A stretch of 64,000 nt of DNA from Cereibacter_A azotoformans (GCF_003050905.1 NZ_QAOT01000016.1), one strand, 5' to 3'. Positions 36,183-45,840 are shown, numbered from the stretch's first letter. Numbers and translations are program-made. Notes: generated by a model not told the origin, from the sequence alone.

Positions 36183-37925
36183 ATGAACCTCTTCACCGAA
36201 ATCCGTTCTCTCGTGACCGCCGAGCTTGGCGCCATGGCCGAGGCGGGCGAGCTTCCCGCAGGGCTCGACCTGTCCGCCGTCGCGGTCGAGCCGCCGCGCG
36301 ATCCGGCCCACGGAGACATGGCCACCAACGCGGCGATGGTGCTCGCCAAGCCCGCGGGCAAGCCGCCGCGCGCGATCGCCGAGGCGCTGGCCACGCGGCT
36401 TGCGGCGGATCCTCGGATTCTGTCGGCCGAGGTGGCGGGGCCGGGCTTTCTCAACCTGCGGCTGCGGCCGGCGGTCTGGCAGGGCCTCGTGGCCCGCGTG
36501 CTGCAGGCGGGCGACGCCTACGGCCGCTCGACCATCGGCGCGGGCCAGCGGGTGAACGTCGAATTCGTCTCGGCCAACCCGACGGGGCCGATGCATGTGG
36601 GCCATGTCCGCGGTGCGGTGGTGGGCGACGCGCTGGCGCGGCTTCTGGTCTTCGCCGGCTGGGACGTGACGCGGGAATATTACATCAACGACGGCGGCGC
36701 GCAGGTCGATGTGCTGGCCCGCTCGGCCTACGAACGCTACCGCGAGGCCCATGGTCTCGAGCCCGAGATCCGCGAGGGGCTCTACCCCGGCGACTATCTG
36801 ATCCCGGTGGGCGAGGCGCTGAAGGCGAAGTATGGCGACAGCCTGCTCGACAAGGGCGAGCACTTCTGGCTCACCGACGTGCGCGAGTTCGCCACCGAGA
36901 TGATGATGCAGATGATCCGCGAGGATCTGGCCGCCCTCGGCGTCGAGATGGATGTCTATTCCTCGGAAAAGGCGCTCTACGGGACCGGCAAGATCGAGGC
37001 CGCGCTGCAGCGCCTGCAGGACATGGGTCTGATCTATGAAGGCGTTCTGGAGCCGCCGAAGGGCAAGACCCCCGAGGATTGGGAGCCGCGCGAGCAGACC
37101 CTGTTCCGCTCGACCGCCCATGGCGACGACGTGGACCGGCCGGTGAAGAAGTCGGACGGCAGCTGGACCTACTTCGCCCCCGACATCGCCTATCACTACG
37201 ACAAGGTGACCCGCGGTTTCGACCAGCTGATCGATATCTTCGGCGCCGACCATGGCGGCTACGTCAAGCGGATGAAGGCCGCCGTGGCCGCGTTGTCGGA
37301 TGGGCGCGTGCCGCTCGACATCAAGCTGATCCAGTTGGTGAAGCTGTGGAAGAACGGCGAGCCCTTCAAGATGTCGAAGCGCGCCGGCACCTATGTCACG
37401 CTGCGCGACGTGGTGGAGCAGGTGGGGCCGGACGTCACCCGCTTCGTCATGCTGACGCGCAAGAACGACGCCGCGCTGGACTTCGACTTCGACAAGGTGC
37501 TCGAACAGTCGAAGGAAAACCCGGTCTTCTACGTCCAGTATGCCAATGCCCGGATCAACTCGGTGCTGCGCAAGGCGCGCGAGCAGGGGATGGACGTGGC
37601 CGACGCGGCGCTGGCCGGCGCGGATCTCGACCGGCTCGACCATCCGGCCGAGATTGCGCTGATCGCCAAGCTGGCCGAATGGCCGCGGCTGGTCGAGATC
37701 GCGGCCCGCACGAACGAGCCGCATCGCATCGCCTTCTACCTGCACGAGCTTTCCTCGGACCTGCACGGGCTGTGGAACCGCGGCAACGATGAGCCGGGAT
37801 TGCGCTTCCTGCAGGACGATCCTGTGGTTTCACAGGCGAAAATCGCCCTTGCCCGGGCCGTAGGCGTTGTGATTTGCGCCGGTTTGGGTATCTTGGGGGT
37901 CACTCCGGTCGAAGAAATGCGCTGA
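36183..37925 (+). CDS. argS: arginyl-tRNA synthetase
   Basis: A class I synthetase of 580 residues. The HIGH signature appears as SANPTGPMHVGHVRG, the KMSKS loop as FKMSKRAGTYVTLRD, with the Arg-tRNA N-terminal additional domain and the C-terminal DALR anticodon domain. ATG 36183 is taken because the protein then begins at MNLFTEIRSLVTAELG. A long in-frame extension upstream overlaps the holin gene and is not real. Confidence 0.96.
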   Translation: MNLFTEIRSLVTAELGAMAEAGELPAGLDLSAVAVEPPRDPAHGDMATNAAMVLAKPAGKPPRAIAEALATRLAADPRILSAEVAGPGFLNLRLRPAVWQGLVARVLQAGDAYGRSTIGAGQRVNVEFVSANPTGPMHVGHVRGAVVGDALARLLVFAGWDVTREYYINDGGAQVDVLARSAYERYREAHGLEPEIREGLYPGDYLIPVGEALKAKYGDSLLDKGEHFWLTDVREFATEMMMQMIREDLAALGVEMDVYSSEKALYGTGKIEAALQRLQDMGLIYEGVLEPPKGKTPEDWEPREQTLFRSTAHGDDVDRPVKKSDGSWTYFAPDIAYHYDKVTRGFDQLIDIFGADHGGYVKRMKAAVAALSDGRVPLDIKLIQLVKLWKNGEPFKMSKRAGTYVTLRDVVEQVGPDVTRFVMLTRKNDAALDFDFDKVLEQSKENPVFYVQYANARINSVLRKAREQGMDVADAALAGADLDRLDHPAEIALIAKLAEWPRLVEIAARTNEPHRIAFYLHELSSDLHGLWNRGNDEPGLRFLQDDPVVSQAKIALARAVGVVICAGLGILGVTPVEEMR

Positions 37926-37995
37926 AAACATGCATCCGCCGGGGCGTAACAGGCAAGCAGCGCCGGGGCGTGCCCCGCGCGCAGTGGGGCAGAGC

Positions 37996-38952
37996 ATGGC
38001 GGACGTGGATTTCGACGACTTCGAGGGGTATTACGCCCCCCAGCGGCCTGCGAAGGTCCAGCGCATGATCAACATCGCAGGCGGCGTCTCGTCGATCGCG
38101 CTGATCCTCGGGCTTGCGATCTGGGGTTACAAGCTGGCGGTGCGCGACGTGAACGGCATCCCCGTGGTGCGCGCGCTGGAAGGGCCGATGCGCATCGTTC
38201 CCGACAATCCGGGCGGCGAGATCGCGGCCCATCAGGGGCTTGCCGTCAATGATGTGGCCGCGGCCGGCACGGCGGCCCCGCCGCCGGACCGGCTGGTTCT
38301 GGCGCCCAAGCCGGTGGAACTTGCCCTGGAAGATGAGCCGGGCCTCGATCAGCCGGGGGCCACTGCGGCCACATCCGCCGAAGAAAGTCTGGCGGCGACG
38401 ACCGAGATCCTGCCCGAGGTCGCGGAGGAGGATGACGGCGCCGACCTTGCCGGCACGGACCTTCCGGCCCTGGACGTGGATGCCACGAAGCTCGCGCTTG
38501 CCGAGGCCCTTGCGGACACGCCGGAGCCCGAGGCCGCGGTCGAAGAGACCATGCCGCTGGTGGCCGAGCCCGGCGCCATCCGCAGCTCGCCCATCCCGCC
38601 GCCGCGCCCGGCCCGGTCCGCACGCGCGGCCGCCGCCACGCCGGCCGCTGCGCCCGCCGCCGCCGTCGCCGCGACCGAGGTGGACGCCTCGACCCTCCCG
38701 GCCGGAACGCGGCTCGTCCAGCTCGGCGCCTTCGATGATGCGGATTCGGCGCGCCGCGAGTGGGACAAGCTCGCCTCCCGCTTCGGCGCCCTGATCACCG
38801 ACAAGGGCCGCGTGGTCCAGACCGCGCAGAGCGGTGGGCGGACCTTCTACCGGCTCCGCGCCTCGGGCTTTGCGGATGAGGGCGAAGCACGCCGCTTCTG
38901 CTCGGCGCTTCTGGCCGAGGACACCGCCTGCATTCCGGTCGCGCTGCGATGA
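37996..38952 (+). CDS. SPOR-domain membrane protein
   Basis: A 318-residue single-pass protein with a short cytoplasmic head (MADVDFDDFEGYYAPQRPAK), one membrane segment (about residues 30-50), a long Ala/Glu/Pro-rich linker, and a C-terminal SPOR domain (GTRLVQLGAFDDADSARREW, TFYRLRASGFADEGEARRFC) that binds denuded septal glycan. The start is likely ATG 37996; ATG 37930 lacks a ribosome-binding site. It overlaps nagZ by 4 nt, linking it to peptidoglycan turnover. Confidence 0.87.
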   Translation: MADVDFDDFEGYYAPQRPAKVQRMINIAGGVSSIALILGLAIWGYKLAVRDVNGIPVVRALEGPMRIVPDNPGGEIAAHQGLAVNDVAAAGTAAPPPDRLVLAPKPVELALEDEPGLDQPGATAATSAEESLAATTEILPEVAEEDDGADLAGTDLPALDVDATKLALAEALADTPEPEAAVEETMPLVAEPGAIRSSPIPPPRPARSARAAAATPAAAPAAAVAATEVDASTLPAGTRLVQLGAFDDADSARREWDKLASRFGALITDKGRVVQTAQSGGRTFYRLRASGFADEGEARRFCSALLAEDTACIPVALR

Positions 38953-39965
38953 GCGAAGCCGGCCGGTCGGCCACGATCTTCGGCTGCTCCGGCCCCACCC
39001 TGACCGACGCCGAGCGCCACTTCTTCCGGCAGGTTGATCCGTTCGGCTTCATCCTCTTTGCGCGCAACATCGAGAACCCGGCGCAAGTCTCGGCCCTGAC
39101 GGCCGATCTGCGCGGGTCGGTCGGGCGCGACGCGCCGATCTTCATCGACCAGGAGGGGGGGCGCGTCCAGCGCCTGCGCGCGCCGCACTGGCGCGAGTGG
39201 CTGCCGCCCCTCGAGGCGGTGGGCAAGGCGAGCGAGAGCGCCGAGCGGATGCTCTGGCTGCGCTACCGGCTGATCGCGGAGGAGCTGCGCGCCGTGGGCA
39301 TCGACGGCAACTGCGCTCCGGTGGCCGATGTCCTGACCCCGGCCACGCACCCGTTCCTCGCCAACCGCTGCCTGTCCGACGAGGCGGCGCGCGTGGCGCG
39401 TCTGGCGCGTGCCGTGGCCGAGGCGCATCTGGCGGGCGGCGTCCTGCCGGTGATGAAGCACCTGCCGGGCCACGGTCGCGCCGCGGCCGACACGCACCAC
39501 GACCTGCCCACCGTGACCGCCGGGCGCGAGACGCTGGCCGAAAGCGACTTCGCGCCGTTCCGGGCGCTGTCGGACCTGCCGCTCGCCATGACCGCTCATG
39601 TGATCTTTGCGGCCCATGACGCCGAGCGGCCCGCGACCTGCTCGCCCGCCATGATCCGGGTGATCCGGGACGAGATCGGCTTCGGCGGCCTTCTGATGAC
39701 CGATGATCTCTCGATGCAGGCGCTGTCGGGCAGCATCGGCGCGCGCGCGGGCGCGGCCATCGCCGCCGGCTGCGATCTGGCGCTGCATTGCAACGGCGAT
39801 CTGGCCGAGATGGACGCGGTGGCCCTGGCCTCAGGTGACATGGGCGCGGCGACGCTGGCCCGGGCGCGGGCGGCCCTTGCCGCGCGCCGTCCGCCGGAGC
39901 CGGTTGACAGCCGGGCGCTCGAGGCCGAACATGCCGGCCTTCTGGGCGGGCATGTGCATGGCTGA
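38949..39965 (+). CDS. nagZ: beta-N-acetylhexosaminidase
   Basis: A GH3 enzyme that removes N-acetylglucosamine from muropeptides during wall recycling. The 338-residue protein has FIDQEGGRVQRL, the catalytic His loop KHLPGHGRAAADTHHDLP and the nucleophile Asp in MTDDLSMQAL. Coupled to the SPOR gene upstream and overlapping scpA downstream by 8 nt, the usual alphaproteobacterial order. Confidence 0.94.
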   Translation: MSEAGRSATIFGCSGPTLTDAERHFFRQVDPFGFILFARNIENPAQVSALTADLRGSVGRDAPIFIDQEGGRVQRLRAPHWREWLPPLEAVGKASESAERMLWLRYRLIAEELRAVGIDGNCAPVADVLTPATHPFLANRCLSDEAARVARLARAVAEAHLAGGVLPVMKHLPGHGRAAADTHHDLPTVTAGRETLAESDFAPFRALSDLPLAMTAHVIFAAHDAERPATCSPAMIRVIRDEIGFGGLLMTDDLSMQALSGSIGARAGAAIAAGCDLALHCNGDLAEMDAVALASGDMGAATLARARAALAARRPPEPVDSRALEAEHAGLLGGHVHG

Positions 39966-40743
39966 CGGTTGGGAAGAGACCTCCGTCCTCAGCGTCGCGG
40001 ACCGGCTGGCGGCCGAGGCGCTGATCGTCGATGTCGAGGGGTTCGAGGGCCCGCTCGACCTGCTTCTGACGCTCTCCCGCACGCAGAAGGTGGACCTGCG
40101 CCGGATCTCGGTCCTGAAGCTGGCCGAGCAGTATCTGCTGTTCGTGACCCACGCCAGGCAACTGCGGATCGAGCTTGCGGCCGATTATCTCGTGATGGCG
40201 GCCTGGCTCGCCTATCTGAAAAGCCGGCTGCTGCTGCCCCCCGACCCGACCGAGGAGGGGCCTTCGGCCGAGGAACTGGCCGCGCATCTGGCCTTTCAGC
40301 TCGAACGGCTCGAGGCGATGCGCGATGCCGCCGCCCGGCTCATGGCGCGCGACCAGAAGGGACGGGACTTCTTCGCCCGCGGCCTGCCCGAGGATGTCAC
40401 GCGCCACCGACAGATCAGCTACACGGTCACCCTCATCGACCTGATGCGCGCCTATGCCCGCATCCGCACCCGCGACGAGTTCCGCCCCTTCGTGATGGAC
40501 CGCCACCATGTCTTCACCATGGAACAGGCGCTGGAGCGGATGCGCGGAATGCTCGGCTGGTTCGGCGACTGGGGCGAGCTGACCTCGTATCTGCCCGAGG
40601 GCTGGGACGGCCATCCGATGCGCCGCCGCTCGGCCACCGCGGCCCACTTCGCGGCGATCCTCGAGATGACCAAGCGCGGCCAGATCGAGGTCCGACAGGG
40701 CGAGACCTTCGCCCCCATCCTGATCCGCAGGAAGGAAGGCTGA
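39958..40743 (+). CDS. scpA: segregation and condensation protein A
   Basis: The kleisin subunit of the SMC-ScpAB condensin. The 261-residue protein shows FEGPLDLLLTLSRTQKVDLR at the N-terminus and a central helical region (YLVMAAWLAYLKSRLLLPPD). The start is ATG 39958 inside nagZ, with ATG 39952 also possible. It is followed by scpB with a one-base overlap. Confidence 0.94.
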   Translation: MADGWEETSVLSVADRLAAEALIVDVEGFEGPLDLLLTLSRTQKVDLRRISVLKLAEQYLLFVTHARQLRIELAADYLVMAAWLAYLKSRLLLPPDPTEEGPSAEELAAHLAFQLERLEAMRDAAARLMARDQKGRDFFARGLPEDVTRHRQISYTVTLIDLMRAYARIRTRDEFRPFVMDRHHVFTMEQALERMRGMLGWFGDWGELTSYLPEGWDGHPMRRRSATAAHFAAILEMTKRGQIEVRQGETFAPILIRRKEG

Positions 40744-41378
40744 TGAACGAACGGCCGGAAAAGTGCCTGTTCGACGCGCCGGTGATGGCCGAGCAGGAAC
40801 GGATGGTCGAGGCGATCCTGTTCGCCTCCGCCGATCCGGTGACGGTGGCCGAGCTGGCGGCCCGGATGCCGCATGGCTGCGATCCGGCCGAGGCGCTGAT
40901 GCATCTGCGCAGCCGCTACGAGGGGCGCGGCGTGCATCTGGTGCGGGTGGGCGACGCCTGGGCCTTCCGCACGGCCGCCGATCTGGGCTTCCTGATGCGC
41001 AAGGAGACGGTCGAGCAGAAGAAGCTCTCGCGCGCCGCGATCGAGACGCTGGCCATCGTGGCCTATCACCAGCCCGTCACCCGCGCCGAGATCGAGGAGA
41101 TCCGCGGCGTGGCCGTCAGTCGCGGCACCATCGACCAGCTGATCGAGCTGGAATGGATCCGGTTCGGCCGCAGGCGCATGACGCCCGGCCGCCCGGTGAC
41201 CTTCGTCGTGACCGAGACCTTCCTCGATCACTTCGGGCTCGAGTCGGCGCGCGATCTGCCGGGGATCAAGGAACTGCGCGCGGCGGGCCTGCTCGACAAC
41301 CGTCCGCCGCCGGGCAGCGCGCGGCAGCCGGACGAGGACGAGCCGGTGACGGGACAAAGCGAACTCTTCGAGGACTGA
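40743..41378 (+). CDS. scpB: segregation and condensation protein B
   Basis: The winged-helix condensin accessory subunit that binds ScpA. The 211-residue protein contains MVEAILFASADPVTVAELAA, LSRAAIETLAIVAYHQPVTR and EIRGVAVSRGTIDQLIELEW, the diagnostic second winged helix. Its ATG overlaps the scpA stop. The C-terminal tail is Pro- and Asp-rich. Confidence 0.94.
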   Translation: MNERPEKCLFDAPVMAEQERMVEAILFASADPVTVAELAARMPHGCDPAEALMHLRSRYEGRGVHLVRVGDAWAFRTAADLGFLMRKETVEQKKLSRAAIETLAIVAYHQPVTRAEIEEIRGVAVSRGTIDQLIELEWIRFGRRRMTPGRPVTFVVTETFLDHFGLESARDLPGIKELRAAGLLDNRPPPGSARQPDEDEPVTGQSELFED

Positions 41379-41380
41379 CC

Positions 41381-41548
41381 ATGATCGCTCGCGCATTCGT
41401 CAGCCGGCTCCGGCGCCTCTTCCTCGGTCGCGCGGCCGGGGCGGCCCAGGACCTCGTCCTCGGGGCACCCGGGCCCACGCGCAGCGCGCGTTCGGCGGCC
41501 AAGCTGGCGCGGAAGGCTGCGCAGAAAACCCGCCGCGCGGGCCGCTGA
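41381..41548 (+). CDS. small basic hypothetical protein
   Basis: A 55-residue, strongly Arg- and Ala-rich protein (MIARAFVSRLRRLFLGRAAG at the start, RKAAQKTRRAGR at the end) beginning 2 bp after the scpB stop. It occupies the position where tatA often follows scpB in relatives, but it lacks the TatA membrane helix. It could be real and co-translated, or a chance frame. Confidence 0.45.
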   Translation: MIARAFVSRLRRLFLGRAAGAAQDLVLGAPGPTRSARSAAKLARKAAQKTRRAGR

Positions 41549-41712
41549 CGACCGGATCGCGGGCAGGTTCCGGCGCTGAAATCCGCCGATGGCCCGACAG
41601 GGGCCTATCGGTTTTCCTGATCCGCTGCTAAGGGTTGCACAGGTCCCATTAGGGCCGCGGAGCGCCGTCCGCGCTCCGATACGAGACCTTTCTTTTGTTG
41701 TTTGGAGTTTCC

Positions 41713-42153
41713 ATGTCCTCGCCTTCCTTTGCCGGACGCCTGTTCCAGACCCTCTTCTTCGAGGCGGTGGCGCTGGCGCTTGCCATCCCGCTCTACAGTC
41801 TGGCCCTTGACGTTTCGGCGCGCGCGGCGCTGACGGTGGTGCTGCCCGTGGCCGCCGTGGCCTTCCTCTGGTCCGGCCTGCATCGCCTGCTCTTCGACTG
41901 GTTCGACTGGCACCTGACCCGCCGGCCCGACACCATGCGGCCGGCCGGCACCTGGATCGTGCGCTCTCTTTCGGGCGCGGCCACCTCGCTCATGCTCACC
42001 TTTCCGATGCTGATCTGGCTGGGCGCGCAGCCCCCGCGCGAGGCGATGCTGACGGCGCTGGCGCTGGCCGGGCTTCACTGGGCGCTTGGCCTGCCGGCGC
42101 AGCTGGTCCGCGAGCGTCGCCGTGCCGCGGCGCCCGGCACCCTCATGTGCTGA
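41713..42153 (+). CDS. PACE-family-like small membrane protein
   Basis: A 146-residue protein with four hydrophobic segments in two pairs (SFAGRLFQTLFFEAVALALA, AALTVVLPVAAVAFLWSGLH; SLSGAATSLMLTFPMLIWLG, ALALAGLHWALGLPAQL). This matches the paired transmembrane design of the PACE (proteobacterial antimicrobial compound efflux) family. ATG 41713 follows TTGGAG. Substrate unknown; assignment is by pattern. Confidence 0.6.
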   Translation: MSSPSFAGRLFQTLFFEAVALALAIPLYSLALDVSARAALTVVLPVAAVAFLWSGLHRLLFDWFDWHLTRRPDTMRPAGTWIVRSLSGAATSLMLTFPMLIWLGAQPPREAMLTALALAGLHWALGLPAQLVRERRRAAAPGTLMC

Positions 42154-42157
42154 CGCC

Positions 42158-42847
42158 TCACGAGCGGGTGATCGGCAGCCGCTCGAGCATGCGGAAACGG
42201 CCGTCGGAGGCTTCGGCAAAGAGGCAGAGGCTGCCGATGCGCACGGGCTCGGCCAGAATGGGCTCGAGCAGCGGCTCGAGCACCGTCACCACCTCGGCAA
42301 GCTCGGCTTCGGGCAGTTCACCCGTCAGCGTGACGTGAAAGCGGTAATCGTCGAAGACGTAGGGATAGCCCCAGTCCGCCAGATGGCCGCGCTGCCGGGG
42401 TGTCAGCCGCTCGGGCCGTCTGCGCGCGAGTTCGGCCTCTGTCAGCGGCGCGCGAAAACCGTCAAGCGCCCGCATCACCTCGGCGGCGAGGTCCGCGAGA
42501 GGTTCCTCATTGCCCGCAGGCACCAGTGCGAGAAAGCCGCCGATGCGGTCGAGCTTAAGGCCGGGCAGGGTCACGGGCGCGAGATAGGGGCAGAGCGCCA
42601 CGACCGCGGCGTGAAGGTCTGTCACGTCCGCTCCGTCGGCCAGCCGGAACGGCGGCTTCAGCGTGGCGTGCAGGCCGTACTTGCGTGGCGCCTGCGTGAT
42701 GAGGGCCACATCGCGCGGCAGGTCCTCGATCGCGGGATGGGCTACCGGCTCGGCCGTCACCGGATCCCACCCCAGCCAGCTCCGGCCGAAGCGGGCGAGC
42801 GGGCCCTCGGGCGTCCAGTAGATCGCGTATCGCGAGAAACCTTCCAT
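42158..42847 (-). CDS. DUF1045 2H-phosphoesterase-like protein
   Basis: A 229-residue protein with two His motifs, HATLK (KYGLHATLKPPFRL) and HVTLT (YRFHVTLTGELPE), the two HxT(x) signatures of the 2H phosphoesterase superfamily. The overall layout matches DUF1045, whose members often occur with phosphonate (phn) genes. No phn gene is near, so the substrate is unknown. It converges with the PACE-like gene, stops 4 bp apart. Confidence 0.8.
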   Translation of the reverse strand: MEGFSRYAIYWTPEGPLARFGRSWLGWDPVTAEPVAHPAIEDLPRDVALITQAPRKYGLHATLKPPFRLADGADVTDLHAAVVALCPYLAPVTLPGLKLDRIGGFLALVPAGNEEPLADLAAEVMRALDGFRAPLTEAELARRRPERLTPRQRGHLADWGYPYVFDDYRFHVTLTGELPEAELAEVVTVLEPLLEPILAEPVRIGSLCLFAEASDGRFRMLERLPITRS

Positions 42848-42914
42848 GCGCGTCCCTCTCTTCGCCGATCCCTCAGCATAGCGCGCTGCGGCTGCGAAGG
42901 AAGGGGCGCCAAGC

Positions 42915-43379
42915 CTATGCCTTCCGCAGGGCCGCGGCCAGCCAGAGGGCGGCGAGTGTGGCCGAGATGATCACGTTCCACCCGGCCATCGAGATGCCGA
43001 TGAACTGCCAGGCGATCTCGTCGCAGCGCACGACCGGCCCGAGATCGACCGCAGGATTGAGCAGATCCGCCGCCGAGATGCCCTCGATGGAGCCGGTGGA
43101 GCAGGAGGCAAAGCCGAGCCACCATTTCTGCTCGACGCCCACGTGGTAGAAGCCGATGGCGGCCGATGCCGCGGCGCCAAGGCCACCCACCAGCGCCACA
43201 ATCGGGGCGGGACGGAAGACGGCGACAGCCCCGGCCAGCACGGCCAGAACGTGCGGCCAGCGTTGCCAGATGCACAGCGGGCAGGGCGGAAGCTCGACGA
43301 AGAACTGGAACCCCAGCGCGCCGAGAAGCAGCCCGGCCGACCCGGCGGCGGCCACCAGCATCAGGAACCTGCGTGTCAT
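42915..43379 (-). CDS. dsbB: disulfide bond formation protein DsbB
   Basis: A quinone-linked oxidant of DsbA in the inner membrane. The 154-residue protein has four membrane segments, the first redox pair Cys33/Cys36 (PPCPLCIWQRWPH) and a second periplasmic pair (Cys in FASCSTGS and in VVRCDEIAW). Normal family length. Confidence 0.9.
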   Translation of the reverse strand: MTRRFLMLVAAAGSAGLLLGALGFQFFVELPPCPLCIWQRWPHVLAVLAGAVAVFRPAPIVALVGGLGAAASAAIGFYHVGVEQKWWLGFASCSTGSIEGISAADLLNPAVDLGPVVRCDEIAWQFIGISMAGWNVIISATLAALWLAAALRKA

Positions 43380-43505
43380 CGCTGCACCTCCGGCATGATC
43401 CCGCGGGTTGCATCATGCGCGGCCGCGGCGGTCAAGATGAAACGAGAGTGGCGGGGCGGTCGGGCGGTTCTAGTTCGTGCAGAAGATGGCCGAGGGAGAA
43501 TCGGA

Positions 43506-44345
43506 ATGGACTGGCGCGGACGGCGGGGCAGCCGGAACATCGAGGACCGGCGGCGCTCGCGCGTGGGCAGCATCGGCGGGATCGGCGGGGCGGGGTTTCT
43601 CGCGGTGCTCCTGATCGGTTGGGCGCTCGGCGTCGATGTCACGCCCTTGCTCGAGGGCACCACGGGGTCGCAGGCCCCGCGGGAACTTTCGGCCGCGGAT
43701 CAGGAGGCGGCGGAGTTCGTCTCGGTGACGCTCGCCGACACCGAGGAGGTCTGGGCCCAGGTTTTCGCCGACCAGCTCGATGCCCGTTACCGGCCGCCGG
43801 TGCTGGTGCTGTTCTCTCAGGCCACCGGCTCGCCCTGTGGCGGGGCGAACGGGGCGACCGGCCCGTTCTACTGCCCGCTCGACCGCAAGGCCTATCTCGA
43901 CACCGCCTTCTTCGCGACCATGGAGCGGCAGTTGGGCGCCAGCGGCGACTTTGCGGCCGCCTATGTCGTGGCGCATGAAATCGGGCATCATGTGCAGAAC
44001 GAACTGGGCATCCTCGACGAGGCCAACGCCCTGCGCGCCCGCGTCGGCGAGGCCGAGAGCAACGCGATCTCGGTTCGGATCGAGCTGCAGGCCGACTGCT
44101 TCTCGGGCATATGGGCCCGCCATGCCGAGGCGCAGTTCGGCAGCCTTGAGCCGGGGGACATCGAAGAGGCCATCAACGCGGCGCGCCGGATCGGCGACGA
44201 CACGCTCCAGCGCGCGGCGGGGCGGGTGCCGATGCCCCACACCTTCACCCACGGCACCTCCGAGCAGCGGATGCGCTGGTTCGAGAGGGGCTACGGCTCT
44301 GGCAGGCTGGTGGATTGCGACAGCTTCGGCGCCGACCGCCTCTGA
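43506..44345 (+). CDS. neutral zinc metallopeptidase, YpfJ family
   Basis: A 279-residue protein with an N-terminal basic stretch, one membrane segment (about residues 27-43), and the peptidase domain containing the zinc motif HEIGHHVQNELG and the downstream Glu region ELQADCFSGIWARHAE. GAGGGAGAA precedes ATG 43506. The physiological substrate is unknown. Confidence 0.88.
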   Translation: MDWRGRRGSRNIEDRRRSRVGSIGGIGGAGFLAVLLIGWALGVDVTPLLEGTTGSQAPRELSAADQEAAEFVSVTLADTEEVWAQVFADQLDARYRPPVLVLFSQATGSPCGGANGATGPFYCPLDRKAYLDTAFFATMERQLGASGDFAAAYVVAHEIGHHVQNELGILDEANALRARVGEAESNAISVRIELQADCFSGIWARHAEAQFGSLEPGDIEEAINAARRIGDDTLQRAAGRVPMPHTFTHGTSEQRMRWFERGYGSGRLVDCDSFGADRL

Positions 44346-44451
44346 CCGTGCGCGACGTTCGCAGCCTGCCGGGGGGGGCTGGCACCCCTTGATCGCGGCT
44401 CCGGACCGCCACATTGACGTGGGCGAGGGCGCAGGCTAAACGGACCCGCGT

Positions 44452-44535
44452 GCGGTTGTGGCGGAATGGTAGACGCGGGGGTCTCAAACACCCTTTCCTC
44501 ACGGAGTGTCGGTTCGAGTCCGACCAGCCGCACCA
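44452..44535 (+). tRNA. tRNA-Leu(CAA)
   Basis: An 84-nt class II tRNA with acceptor GCGGTTG/CAGCCGC, anticodon arm GGGGT/ACCCT around CTCAAAC (anticodon CAA, reads UUG), an extended variable arm (TTCCTCACGGAG), T loop TTCGAGT, discriminator A and encoded CCA at 44533-44535. Confidence 0.96.
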
Positions 44536-45173
44536 GATCCCGGTTTGTTCTCAACCCATCATGCGCGCTGCCGGCGTGGCCACGAATCGCGCCCAACGCC
44601 GGGCGCGCAACCTCAGGGTGATCCGCCTCTTTCGTCTGCATCCAGGGCGGTGCGCGCGCGATCTTGCGAGCTGCGGTTGCAGTTCTTGATGCCGAAGCGC
44701 CGATCGGCCAGGGGCGCCGGGGAAGGTGGACAGGCCAAGCGCCTTCTTCGGTTGGTGCAATCCTGCGCAGGGGAGTGTTCCCAGCCTTCGGGCGAGTGCG
44801 TGACATTTTGCCATTGGCGGTTGTGCAATTGCAGCGAAACGCCTCGCCACGAGGCTCCGCGGGAGCCCGCAGCCGAGCCGACCTTCGCTTTTCCCTTTGT
44901 GCAAGCCGCGGAGGCCGCTACGTTTTTCCTGTCCCGGCTTGGCGGGATCGGACCTCGCGGCGGCGACAGTCGGCCATCGGTCGGGGTGCGGATCGGGAGT
45001 TTCAGGCGCGGCTCGAGAAGCCGGACCCATTTTGAGAATGTTGGATTTCAGATTGCGCCATGCCGGCTCCGGTGAGCCACGCCCGGAGCAGAAGCCGATG
45101 GCTTCCGGTCCGCATCACCCGGCCCTTTCGGGCGGCGAAAAGGCGCTGGAGGTGTATCGGAGCATCGCGTGTC
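44536..45173. other. 638-bp stretch without a supported gene
   Basis: Several open frames exist on both strands, but their codon usage and composition do not resemble the neighbours and none has a good ribosome-binding site. An AT-richer segment near 44810-44840 could hold promoter elements. I see no RNA structure or repeat worth calling. Confidence 0.5.
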
Positions 45174-45797
45174 ATGAGTGAATCCAGGTCCCAATCCGGC
45201 ACGGTCGTTGTTGCCTGCTTCACGCCGGGCACGCTGATCGCCACGCCACGGGGAGAGGTGGCGGTGGAAGAACTCGCCGTCGGCGACCGTGTCATCAGCC
45301 GCGACAACGGGATCCAGCCCATCCGCTGGATCAGCCGCCGCCGGCTCGATCACGCGCTGCTTCTGGCCCATCCGCACCTCAGACCCGTGCTGGTCGAGAA
45401 AGGGAGCCTCGGACAGGACCTGCCCGACCGCGACATGATGGTCAGCCCGAACCACCGTCTGCTGGTCACCCGCGATCGGACGCACATCCATTTCGACGAG
45501 CCCGAGGCGCTGGTTGCGGCCAAGCACCTCGTCGGCCCGCGGGGGATCCGCGAGGTGGACTGTGGCGGCACGACCTACATCCACATCATGTTCGACCGGC
45601 ATGAGGTGGTGCTTGCCAACGGCGCCTGGTGCGAGAGCTTCCAGCCGACCGAGCGGCTCATCCACGGGATGGGCAACGCGCAACGCACCGAACTGCTCGA
45701 ACTTTTCCCCAGCCTGCGCAGCAGCGACGGACTGGCCGCCTTTGGCAGGGCGCGCCCCGTTCTCGTCCCGGACAGGGAAGCCGCCCTGACCCGCTGA
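45174..45797 (+). CDS. Hint (hedgehog/intein) domain protein
   Basis: A 207-residue protein with the Hint N-terminal signature CFTPGTLIATPRGEVAVEEL, then VGDRVISRDNG, and a later SPNHRLLV, which holds the conserved block-B-type His. In rhodobacterial proteins this domain is usually the C-terminal part of large secreted proteins; here it stands alone, with only 17 residues before the cysteine and no exported domain. Start ATG 45174 has only a weak CGGAGC upstream. It could be a degenerate remnant or a stand-alone type. Confidence 0.75.
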   Translation: MSESRSQSGTVVVACFTPGTLIATPRGEVAVEELAVGDRVISRDNGIQPIRWISRRRLDHALLLAHPHLRPVLVEKGSLGQDLPDRDMMVSPNHRLLVTRDRTHIHFDEPEALVAAKHLVGPRGIREVDCGGTTYIHIMFDRHEVVLANGAWCESFQPTERLIHGMGNAQRTELLELFPSLRSSDGLAAFGRARPVLVPDREAALTR

Positions 45798-45840
45798 CAG
45801 GCAAGGCATCGGCACGGCACCCCCCCAAGGCAGGCCGATG

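Noticed and set aside
41381..41548. TatA after scpB
   Set aside because: The position suggested tatA, but the protein has no N-terminal membrane helix or Phe-Gly hinge, so it was listed only as a small basic protein.
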